64,000 nucleotides of DNA from positions 1 to 64,000 of the forward strand of contig CAZTND010000001.1 of the NCBI GenBank assembly GCA_964615285.1, read 5' to 3'. Source of the stretch: RGIG4074 sp964615285. GTDB taxonomy: Bacteria; Bacillota; Clostridia; Christensenellales; Borkfalkiaceae. Shown here one piece after another: positions 46,406-56,920 of the stretch. The first letter of the stretch is position 1. Each line of letters begins with the position of its first letter. The position numbers and the translations under genes were made by a program. The notes under the pieces were generated by a model, which had not been told where the DNA came from, did not search any database, and saw only the letters and a list, made by a program, of their open reading frames with translations.

Positions 46406-46776
46406 AGACCATTCTGAGCATCCTCATTTCCCTGCTGCTCATTGCGGGCGTGTCCGTGTACGAGACCTGGTATGTGGAGGATACCTTTTCCGAATTTTCC
46501 GAACAGATCGAAACGCTGTACGAAAAGACGGAAGCGGAGACCGCCGCGCGCGCGGACGCGGAGGCCGTGCGCATCTCGTGGAACGAAAAGAAAAAAGCCC
46601 TGCACGTCTGGGTGCCGCACAACGATATTTCTTACATCGACTACTGGCTGAGCGAGGGGCTCAGCCTGATAGAGACCGGGCAATACGGCGACGCGCTCGG
46701 AAAGCTGGAAGTCCTGCGCGAGATCTGCCGCAACATCCCCGCCGCCTGGGCGTTCTCCTTTGAAAATATTTTCTGA
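46399..46776 (+). CDS. DUF4363 family protein
   Basis: 125-aa protein with one N-terminal membrane segment (about residues 4-21) and a helical extracytoplasmic domain containing ISYIDYWLSEGLSLIETGQYGDALGKLEVLREICRNIP, the usual DUF4363 pattern. Its start overlaps the DUF421 stop, and this pair is recurrent in Clostridia. GGAGGG lies upstream of the ATG. Function unknown. Confidence 0.88.
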   Translation: MVKTILSILISLLLIAGVSVYETWYVEDTFSEFSEQIETLYEKTEAETAARADAEAVRISWNEKKKALHVWVPHNDISYIDYWLSEGLSLIETGQYGDALGKLEVLREICRNIPAAWAFSFENIF

Positions 46777-46790
46777 AAACCACAAAAGAA

Positions 46791-46806
46791 CGCGGGCATG
46801 CCCGCG
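46791..46806. repeat. Perfect 16-base palindrome
   Basis: CGCGGGCATGCCCGCG, 15 bases after the DUF4363 stop, without a T-tract of its own. Confidence 0.6.
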
Positions 46807-46816
46807 ATAAAAACAA

Positions 46817-46856
46817 AATATCCGCCGGCCGTGCCGACGGATATTCTGTTTTTTCT
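46817..46856. terminator. Bidirectional terminator between DUF4363 and the GH3 remnant
   Basis: AATATCCGCCGG pairs with CCGACGGATATT around five bases; the plus strand continues CTGTTTTTTC and the minus strand TTTTGTTTTT. Ends both convergent units. Confidence 0.85.
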
Positions 46857-46874
46857 TCCCTTCGTGCACCCTTT

Positions 46875-47084
46875 CAAAGAGCGGCAAAGGGATTTACAGC
46901 CATCGCGCGGAGCCGTCAGTCCTCGGCTCNNNNNNNNNNNNNNNNNNNNNNNNNNNNNNNNNNNNNNNNNNNNNNNNNNNNNNNNNNNNNNNNNNNNNNN
47001 NNNNNNNNNNNNNNNNNNNNNNNNNNNNNCAAAGAGCGGCAAAGGGATTTACAGCCATCGCGCGGAGCCGTCAGTCCTCGGCTC
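46875..47084. other. Scaffold gap flanked by identical 55-base sequences
   Basis: One hundred Ns occupy 46930-47029. The 55 bases before the gap (46875-46929) and the 55 after it (47030-47084) are identical. This is the mark of two assembly-graph contigs that share a k-mer overlap of 55 and were joined by read pairs, so the true sequence is probably one copy without a gap, or a repeat node. Confidence 0.9.
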
Positions 47085-47814
47085 TCTCGTCGCCATGATA
47101 TAGCGCGTCTCCACGTAGGCGTACAGGATATTCTTGGAAGAACGCTGCAGCGCCTTTACCGCCGTGGCACCGGTATCGTCGTCGAGATCGCTCGCCTTGC
47201 CGCCCGGGAAGAGCTTGAGGTCGTTCCCGCTGCGGATGAACTCATCCTCATCCACGGCGTTATTGCCGCAATAGTAGTCGGAGATGACCATGCCTTCAAA
47301 ACCCCATTCATTGCGGAGGACTTCGGTATTCATTGCATAGCTGCCGCTGGCGCGCACGCTGCCCACGCGGTTATACGCCGTCATGATCGCCTTGGTATCC
47401 CCCGGCTTTACGCAATATTCAAACGGTTTGAGGTAAATTTCGCGGAAAGCCTGTTCGGTGCACCAGGTATATTTGCCGCTCCGCTCGGGTTCGGTATCCG
47501 CCAGCGCAAAATGCTTGACGAAGGCATACAGTCCCTTTTCCTGCGCCCCCATGACGGTATAGGAGACCATGATGCCGGAGATGTAAGGATCCTCGGAGTA
47601 ATACTCGAAATTGCGCCCGGAGAAAGGTGAACGGTGGATGTCGCAGGCGGGGCCGTACCAGCCGGAGATGCCCGCCGCCTCGGCTTCCACGCCCACGGCT
47701 TTGCCGAACTGATAGGCAGTTCCAGGTGGAGGCGATCAGTGTTTCACAGGGGTAATTGGTCGCATAGCCCGATTCCATGGAGGACATTGCCGTGTTGAAC
47801 CCGGAAGGGCCGTC
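47049..47814 (-). pseudogene. Truncated and frameshifted GH3 catalytic domain
   Basis: The minus strand encodes the TIM-barrel half of a second reversed-type GH3 enzyme: DGPSGFNTAMSSMESGYATNYPCETLIASTWN in one frame, then, after a frameshift near 47718, QFGKAVGVEAEAAGISGWYGPACDIHRSP, GRNFEYYSEDPYISG, FVKHFALADTE and the nucleophile region GMVISDYYC. It matches the enzyme at 29.6 kb segment by segment. The sandwich and FnIII domains that should precede it are missing, and the last ten residues lie in the 55-base repeat beside the gap. Either a real pseudogene or an assembly chimera. Confidence 0.75.
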
Positions 47815-47980
47815 GGCGTGCGCGCAAGCCGAGGGTCGCCATTGCCACGGTGACGGAAAAAATGACGCTTGCCATGACCGCGCGGACGACGGCTTCGTGC
47901 CTGCCGAAAAAGACGGCGAACAGGACAATGCCGATAAAATGACGCCGAAAATATGCACATCCAACAGATTGCCAAACATG
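47815..47980 (-). pseudogene. N-terminal fragment of a membrane protein with a frameshift
   Basis: An ATG at 47980 with GGAGGCAAGGGG upstream begins MFGNLLDVHIFGVI; the hydrophobic reading then continues only in another frame (FIGIVLFAVFFGRHEAVVRAVMASVIFSVTVAMATLGL) and runs directly into the GH3 remnant. It may be the start of the broken GH3 gene after an internal deletion, or an unrelated membrane gene. Not identified. Confidence 0.5.
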
Positions 47981-48132
47981 ATCCCCTTGCCTCCTGCCTT
48001 CAGTACACCATAAACGGGGACAAAATGCAAGACCCGTTTTGACAAACGACGAAATAATGAGACAAACGACGGAAAACAGGGACATTTTTCGGCTTTTTCC
48101 CCTCGGGAGCGTGACGACAGGGCCCGCAAAAC

Positions 48133-48154
48133 AAAAAAAGAGCCCGACGGCTCT
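48133..48154 (-). terminator. Rho-independent terminator of tsaD
   Basis: AGAGCC pairs with GGCTCT around CGAC; the minus strand continues with seven Ts, about 48 bases past the tsaD stop. Confidence 0.85.
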
Positions 48155-48201
48155 CTTTCCTTGCACCCGCACGAATGCAGCGTATATTCACAATTATAAT
48201 T

Positions 48202-49251
48202 CTATAATTCGGCTTTGAGGGGAATGCTCGCCCGGGCATTCAGGCGCAGGTCCGAAAAATGCCCCGCGCGGTACTGAATGAGCCCTTCGGAGGCGATCAT
48301 CGCGGCGTTGTCAGTACAATAGCGTTTTGCGGGAAGCACGAGGCGCAGCCCCGCTTCGTCGCACGCCGTCTGCAGCACGGCGCGCAGATACCCGTTCGCC
48401 GCCACGCCGCCGCCCGCCGTGACGGTCTTTACTTTTTTCTCCTTCGCCGCCTGTATCGTCTTTTTCACCAAAACATCCAGCGCGGCGCATTGAAAGGAGC
48501 AGGCAAGGTCGGCCTTGGAATATGTTTCCCCCTTCTGTTCCCTGGTATGGCAGTAATTGACGACAAATGTTTTCAGGCCGCTGTACGAGAAATTATAACT
48601 GTGCTCTCCCCGCAACATCTCGGGCATGGGTATGACGTTTTTGCCGTTCGCCGCCATTTTTTCCACGTTGGGGCCGCCGGGATACGGGAGAGAGAGGACG
48701 CGGGCGACTTTGTCGAACGCCTCCCCCGCCGCGTCGTCGAGCGTGGCGCCGAGAACGTGAAATTTTTCTTCGCTCTCGGCATAGAGCACCGCCGTGTGCC
48801 CGCCGCTGGCGAGCAGGGTGACGAAGGGCGGACAAAGATCGGGGTCGACGAGGTAAGCCGCCGCGAGATGCCCGCGGATGTGGTTGACGGCGATGAGCGG
48901 GACGTGCAGGGCGTAGGCAAGCGCCTTGCCGAAGGACAGCCCCACGAGGAGGGCACCCAAAAGCCCCGCGCCGTAGGTGACCGCCACGGCGTCGATTTCG
49001 CCGAGGGATATGCCCGCCTTTTTGAGCGCCGCCTTGACGACCGCGTCCACCGCGTCGGTGTGCATGCGGGAGGCGATCTCGGGCACGACCCCGCCGTACT
49101 GCGCCTGAACGTCGGCGGATGAGGCGATCTCGTCCGAAAGGATGATTCTGCCGCGGATGACAGCCGCCGCCGTTTCGTCGCACGAGGTCTCTATGCCCAG
49201 AATGACGGGCTCGCGCTTGATTGTCCTGTCCAAAGTATCGAAATATGACAT
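48202..49251 (-). CDS. tsaD: tRNA N6-threonylcarbamoyladenosine synthase subunit TsaD
   Basis: Catalytic subunit for t6A formation at A37 of ANN-decoding tRNAs, with TsaB and TsaE (not in this window). The 349-aa ASKHA-fold protein has ILGIETSCDETAAAV, the metal-binding His pair in AVNHIRGHLAAAYL, LLASGGHTAVLY and TVTAGGGVAANGYLR. Length is normal. The ATG at 49251 has only a weak ribosome site, but it follows prfB by 21 bases and is probably cotranscribed. Confidence 0.96.
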   Translation of the reverse strand: MSYFDTLDRTIKREPVILGIETSCDETAAAVIRGRIILSDEIASSADVQAQYGGVVPEIASRMHTDAVDAVVKAALKKAGISLGEIDAVAVTYGAGLLGALLVGLSFGKALAYALHVPLIAVNHIRGHLAAAYLVDPDLCPPFVTLLASGGHTAVLYAESEEKFHVLGATLDDAAGEAFDKVARVLSLPYPGGPNVEKMAANGKNVIPMPEMLRGEHSYNFSYSGLKTFVVNYCHTREQKGETYSKADLACSFQCAALDVLVKKTIQAAKEKKVKTVTAGGGVAANGYLRAVLQTACDEAGLRLVLPAKRYCTDNAAMIASEGLIQYRAGHFSDLRLNARASIPLKAEL

Positions 49252-49272
49252 GGCGTTTTTTTCGTCAAAGGG

Positions 49273-50370
49273 TCAGATCTTTTTGAGATAATCGATGATG
49301 AAGTCCTGGATGTCGCCGTCCATGACCGCCTGCACGTCGCCCTTTTCATAGCCCGTGCGGTGATCCTTGACGAGGGTGTACGGGCAGAACACATAGGAAC
49401 GGATCTGCGACCCCCACTCGATCTTTTTGACGTCCCCTTTCAGCGCGCTGTCCGCCGCCTGCCGCTCTTCGATCTTCTTTTCGAGGAGTTTGGCCTTGAG
49501 CATTTCAAAACACATCGCCTTGTTCTGGAGCTGCGAACGCTCGTTCTGGCACTGCACCACGATACCCGTGGGATAGTGCGTGATGCGCACCGCCGAGGCG
49601 ACTTTATTGACGTTCTGGCCGCCCGCGCCGCCCGAATGATAGATGTCGATGCGGATGTCCTTCTCGTCGATCTCTATTTCATTGTTGTCCTCAACCTGGG
49701 GCATGACTTCGAGGGAGGCAAAGGAGGTGTGGCGGCGCTTGTTGGCATCGAACGGGGAGATGCGCACCAGGCGGTGCACCCCCATTTCGGCCTTGAGAAA
49801 GCCGTAGGCGTTGACCCCCTCCACGCGGAAATCCACGCGCTTGATGCCCGCTTCGTCCCCCGCTTCCCGGTCGAGTTCGAACACCTTGAAATTCATAGAT
49901 TCGCAGTAACGGCAGTACATGCGGTAGAGCATGCTCGTCCAGTCGCACGCCTCCGTGCCGCCCGCGCCCGCGTGCAGGGACAAGAGTGCGTTTGCCGTGT
50001 CGTATTCCCCGCGCAGCAGCGCGCGGATGCGCGTCTCTTCGATGTCCTTTTCCGCCGTCTTCAGCATTTCGTCCAGCTCGGGCACGAGTTCTTCATCCCC
50101 CGTTTCCTCGATGAGCGAAACGATCTCCGCCGCGTCGGCGATGGCCTTGCGGCTGCCGTCCACGACGGATATTTTATTTTCGATGACCGACAGTTCCCTG
50201 CCGAGCTTGGCAGAACGCTCGAGGTCGTTCCAGACCTCCTCCTTCTGCTGTTCCTCCAATATCTCGGCGCGGCGGCTCTTCTGCTTGTCTATATCCAGCG
50301 CATAAGCCGCTTCGTCCAATGTATCCGTCAATGCCTTGATGCGCAATCTGTAATCGTCTGCCTTGAACAT
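49273..50370 (-). CDS. prfB: Peptide chain release factor 2
   Basis: Recognises UGA and UAA stop codons. The 365-aa protein has a helical N-terminal domain, the stop-recognition tripeptide SPF (RISPFDANKRRHTSF), the peptidyl-tRNA hydrolysis motif GGAGGQNVN and a normal C-terminal end. The usual programmed frameshift at codon 25 or so is absent: the frame is continuous through LDEAAYALDIDKQ. I start at the ATG at 50370, the family start; a GTG at 50391 is in frame. The ribosome site is weak. Confidence 0.95.
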   Translation of the reverse strand: MFKADDYRLRIKALTDTLDEAAYALDIDKQKSRRAEILEEQQKEEVWNDLERSAKLGRELSVIENKISVVDGSRKAIADAAEIVSLIEETGDEELVPELDEMLKTAEKDIEETRIRALLRGEYDTANALLSLHAGAGGTEACDWTSMLYRMYCRYCESMNFKVFELDREAGDEAGIKRVDFRVEGVNAYGFLKAEMGVHRLVRISPFDANKRRHTSFASLEVMPQVEDNNEIEIDEKDIRIDIYHSGGAGGQNVNKVASAVRITHYPTGIVVQCQNERSQLQNKAMCFEMLKAKLLEKKIEERQAADSALKGDVKKIEWGSQIRSYVFCPYTLVKDHRTGYEKGDVQAVMDGDIQDFIIDYLKKI

Positions 50371-50452
50371 ACCGTAATTTGATTCCCTCACTGCAATTTT
50401 TTTGATTCTTTGCGGCGGGAGCCTCCGCTGAGACCCCAGCCCGCAGAGCCTT

Positions 50453-50488
50453 AAAAATCTCCGAAAAGAAAAGGATTTCCGGAGATTT
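50453..50488 (-). terminator. Terminator of secA
   Basis: AAATCTCCG (50455-50463) pairs with CGGAGATTT (50480-50488); a T run follows on the minus strand. It lies 23 bases after the secA stop. Confidence 0.7.
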
Positions 50489-50510
50489 CATCGGTTGGCC
50501 CGCCTTGCGA

Positions 50511-53606
<3,096 letters not shown>

Positions 53607-54114
53607 AAAAACATAAAACTCCGCAAAAAATTCTTTACTTTGATTGCAGGGGTAAAAGCCGCGGCGGGTGCAGACAAATGCCGCAGTGCGCCGTCTGCGC
53701 CGCGCGCAGAACAAGACAGCCTTAAATAATTTACCTCATTGCTCTATTTTACAATATTTTCCGCAAAAATAAAAGTGTTTTGCGCGCCGTCTTTCATTTT
53801 TTTTGTTAAAATACAGTGAAATTTTGTGCAACGGACGGCAAAAGATGCGCAGACGATATGCCCTTTCAGTCGAAAAGATCGCCGCTCCGTCACGATTTTA
53901 TCCCCCTTTGCCGACACGGGAAATTTTGCGGCGGAAGAACGCTTTGCCCCCCGGCGGGACATGCCCTGCCCGCCCGAAAAAATATTTTTACTTTATTATG
54001 CAATATACTGCTTTTATTTATTTTCAGGTTTTTCAGGAAATCTTTCAGCTTTTTCTTTTGTTGTATGAAATATGTTGCTTTATTTGCGCAATATCGTCGG
54101 GTGAATATCTCGAC
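53607..54114. other. Intergenic region between secA and the atp terminator
   Basis: About 500 bases without a supported gene. The 150 bases nearest secA should hold its promoter; TAAAAT on the minus strand near 53745-53750 is the best -10 candidate, but no good -35 fits. The remainder is AT-rich around 53985-54110, with no conserved reading frame. Confidence 0.5.
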
Positions 54115-54142
54115 AAAAAAGACCCCTCCCGGCGGAGAGATC
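54115..54142 (-). terminator. Terminator of the atp operon
   Basis: On the minus strand GATCTCTCC pairs with GGAGGGGTC (two G-U pairs) around GCCG and is followed by six Ts, 56 bases past the atpC stop. A second GC-rich hairpin (54161-54180) lies in front of it. Confidence 0.85.
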
Positions 54143-54197
54143 TTTCGTTGCGTTTTTTCTGCCGCCGCCCGAAAGGCGGCGCTTTTTGCCTGCCGTT

Positions 54198-54620
54198 TCA
54201 GCGGCGGATCCCCTTTTCGTAACTGTTTTTGAGCCGCAGCTGGGAGACCGCGCGGGCGAGCTGCGCCTGCGCCGAAAGGTATTCCTGGCGGCTCAGCTTC
54301 TGGAGCATTGCCTCCTTTGCCGCATCGGCCTCGGCGCGGGCGCGCCGTTCGTCGATCTCTTCGGGCCGCAGGACGGAATCGACGAGGATGAGCACGTCGC
54401 CCTCCTCCACTTTCATGATCCCGCCCGAAACCGCCGCGCGCTGCTGCGGCTCTCCGGGCACGCAAAACGTCATTGTCCCCGGCACGATCGCCGTGATGAG
54501 GTTGGCGTGATCGGCAAGAATGCCGTACTGTCCGTCCACCGCGGGCACGGAAACGCTTTCGCATTCCCCTTCGTAAAAGATACCGTCGGCGCCGTAGATA
54601 TGAATGGGAAAAGGCTTCAA
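54198..54620 (-). CDS. atpC: ATP synthase F1 subunit epsilon
   Basis: Rotor subunit that binds gamma and regulates hydrolysis. The 140-aa protein has the N-terminal beta sandwich (IYGADGIFYEGECESVSVPAVDGQYGILADHANLITAI, then VSGGIMKVEEGDVLILVD) and a C-terminal two-helix domain (ERRARAEADAAKEAMLQ). Last gene of the operon; its start overlaps the atpD stop as ATGA. Confidence 0.95.
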   Translation of the reverse strand: MKPFPIHIYGADGIFYEGECESVSVPAVDGQYGILADHANLITAIVPGTMTFCVPGEPQQRAAVSGGIMKVEEGDVLILVDSVLRPEEIDERRARAEADAAKEAMLQKLSRQEYLSAQAQLARAVSQLRLKNSYEKGIRR

Positions 54621-56020
54621 CTCTCTTCCTCCCCGGCAAGCCGTTTGGCTTTCGCCTTTACGTCGTCGAGCGTGCCCACGTTGTAGAACGCCGCCTCGGG
54701 ATATTCGTCCATTTCGCCGTCGATGATCGCCTTGAACCCCTTGACCGTCTCCTGCATGGGGACATAGACGCCCGGAACGCCCGTGAACTTTTCGGCGACG
54801 TGCATGGGCTGGGACAGGAAACGCTGGATCTTCCGCGCGCGGTAGACGGTCAGTTTGTCCTTTTCGGAGAGTTCATCCATGCCGAGAATGGCAATGATGT
54901 CCTGCAATTCGCTGTATTTCTGCAAGGTCTCCTGCACGCGGCGGGCGGTCTCGTAGTGCTCCTTCCCCACGATGTCCGCTTCGAGGATGCGCGAAGAGGA
55001 GCCGAGGGGGTCCACCGCGGGATAGATGCCCTGTTCGGCGATCTTGCGGCTCAGGACCGTGGTCGCGTCGAGGTGGGCAAACGTCGTGGCGGGGGCGGGG
55101 TCGGTGAGGTCGTCGGCGGGCACATAGACGGCCTGCACGGAAGTGACGGAACCGTTCTTTGTGGAGGCGATGCGTTCCTGCAGTTCCCCCATCTCATTGG
55201 CAAGCGTCGGCTGATAACCGACCGCCGAAGGCATGCGCCCGAGCAATGTGGAGACCTCGCTGCCCGCCTGCACGAAGCGGAAAATGTTGTCGATGAAGAG
55301 CAGGACGTCCTTATTTTCGCAGTCGCGGAAATACTCCGCCATGGTCAGCCCCGTCAGCGCAACGCGCATGCGTACGCCGGGCGCCTCGTTCATCTGCCCG
55401 AACACCAGAGCGGTCTTGTCGGCGACGCCGCTTGCCTGCATTTCGCGCCAAAGGTCGTTGCCCTCGCGCGAACGCTCGCCCACGCCCGTAAAGACCGAAT
55501 AGCCGCCGCGCTCCATGGCGACGTTGTGGATGAGCTCCTGGATGAGCACGGTCTTGCCGACGCCCGCGCCGCCGAAGAGCCCGATCTTGCCGCCCTTGGC
55601 GTAGGGCTCCATGAGGTCGATGACTTTGATGCCCGTCTCCAACACCTCGGCAACGGGGCTCTGATCCCGGAAGGAGGGCGCGGGGCGATGGATGGGAAAG
55701 CGTTCCGCCCCCGCCGGCGCGGGGCTGCCGTCGATGGGTTCGCCCAGCGCGTTGAACATCCTGCCGAGCGTACACGCCCCGACGGGGACCTTGATGACGT
55801 CGCCCGTGGCATGCACCGCCGCGCCGCGGGAAAGCCCCTCGCAGGGGCCGAGCATGATGCAGCGCACCGTATCGCCGCCGATGTGCGACGCCACTTCCAT
55901 AACATATGTCTTTCCGCCGTTTTCGACGGTGAGCGCATCCTTGATCCGCGGCAGGACGCCGTCGTCAAATTTCACGTCCATGACGGGACCGGATATATGC
56001 ACGATTCTTCCCGTATTCAA
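54617..56020 (-). CDS. atpD: ATP synthase F1 subunit beta
   Basis: Catalytic subunit. The 467-aa protein has the P-loop GGAGVGKTVLIQE, the catalytic Glu in GVGERSREGNDL, Walker B DVLLFIDNIFRF and the DELSEKD segment that contacts gamma (DELSEKDKLTVYRARKIQRFLSQPM). Normal length. The start overlaps the atpG stop by four bases. Confidence 0.98.
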   Translation of the reverse strand: MNTGRIVHISGPVMDVKFDDGVLPRIKDALTVENGGKTYVMEVASHIGGDTVRCIMLGPCEGLSRGAAVHATGDVIKVPVGACTLGRMFNALGEPIDGSPAPAGAERFPIHRPAPSFRDQSPVAEVLETGIKVIDLMEPYAKGGKIGLFGGAGVGKTVLIQELIHNVAMERGGYSVFTGVGERSREGNDLWREMQASGVADKTALVFGQMNEAPGVRMRVALTGLTMAEYFRDCENKDVLLFIDNIFRFVQAGSEVSTLLGRMPSAVGYQPTLANEMGELQERIASTKNGSVTSVQAVYVPADDLTDPAPATTFAHLDATTVLSRKIAEQGIYPAVDPLGSSSRILEADIVGKEHYETARRVQETLQKYSELQDIIAILGMDELSEKDKLTVYRARKIQRFLSQPMHVAEKFTGVPGVYVPMQETVKGFKAIIDGEMDEYPEAAFYNVGTLDDVKAKAKRLAGEEES

Positions 56021-56919
56021 ACTCGTTCCTCCTTTTTCGTCTGTGCCCGCTGCGACCGCGCGCCCGCGGCGATCTCCGTTATCTCCTGCGTGATCGCCGC
56101 CTGCCGCAGGCGGTTATACTCCGCGGACAGCTGCCCGATGAGTTTTTCCGCGCTGTCATCCGCCGATTTCATCGCCATCATGCGGGAGTGCTGTTCGCTG
56201 CAGAAACTGTCCACGAGCGCGCTGTAAACGAACCCCGCAACGTAACTCGGCATGATGCCGTCCAAAAGGGTCTCCGGCGAAGGCGAATATTCAAAAGGCG
56301 CGTGAACGGGACGTTCCACCGTGGGGGTCGCAAACTGACCCCTGTGGAAAGGAAGCAGCCTGGTCAGCTGCGCCTCGTCCGTACTGCCTTTCAGGTCCGT
56401 ATAGGCGATGTATATCTTTACAAACGTGCCGCGATTGTACTCTTCCAGCAGTATGTCGCAGATCTCCCGCGCCCTGTCCATGGTCGGGTTCTGCGCCGTG
56501 TAGAGAAAGGACTTTTCCACGGGGATCCCCCGCCGGCGCAAAAGCTGCCTGCCGTATTCGCCGACGACGTACCACTTGATCTCTTCGCCGTCCTCCAGCA
56601 GCTCCATCGCCTTGTTGATGACGTTGTAGTTGTACGCCCCCGCCAGCCCCTTGTCGCCCGTGATGAGCAGGCAGGCATACGCGCCCGTCACCGTTTCGGT
56701 GGGATCCACGGGATAAAAATAGCGGTTGACGGGCATCTTCGCCACGCGGAAGATGCGCTTGATCTCCACGCGCAGCGCCTCGAAATACGGACGGGTCCGA
56801 TCCAGGTCCGCTTTCGCCTTGCGCATTTTATTGGAGGAGATCAGATACATGGCGTTGGTGATCTTGCGCGTGTCTCCGACGCTCTGTATCCTCCTCTTGA
56901 TCGTCTGCAGACCGGGCAT
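56017..56919 (-). CDS. atpG: ATP synthase F1 subunit gamma
   Basis: Central-stalk subunit that rotates inside alpha3beta3. The 300-aa protein opens with the family helix LQTIKRRIQSVGDTRKITNAMYLISSNKMRKA and closes with the C-terminal helix EKLIGQLSAEYNRLRQAAITQEITEIAAGA. The middle has the Rossmann-like part with LLITGDKGLAGAYNYNVI. A 14-residue basic/Gln-rich tail follows the usual end. It starts one base after the atpA stop. Confidence 0.96.
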   Translation of the reverse strand: MPGLQTIKRRIQSVGDTRKITNAMYLISSNKMRKAKADLDRTRPYFEALRVEIKRIFRVAKMPVNRYFYPVDPTETVTGAYACLLITGDKGLAGAYNYNVINKAMELLEDGEEIKWYVVGEYGRQLLRRRGIPVEKSFLYTAQNPTMDRAREICDILLEEYNRGTFVKIYIAYTDLKGSTDEAQLTRLLPFHRGQFATPTVERPVHAPFEYSPSPETLLDGIMPSYVAGFVYSALVDSFCSEQHSRMMAMKSADDSAEKLIGQLSAEYNRLRQAAITQEITEIAAGARSQRAQTKKEERV

Positions 56920-56920
56920 A

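Noticed and set aside
46641..47103. Reading frames running through the N gap
   Set aside because: They cross unknown bases and antisense sequence beside a probable scaffold artefact.
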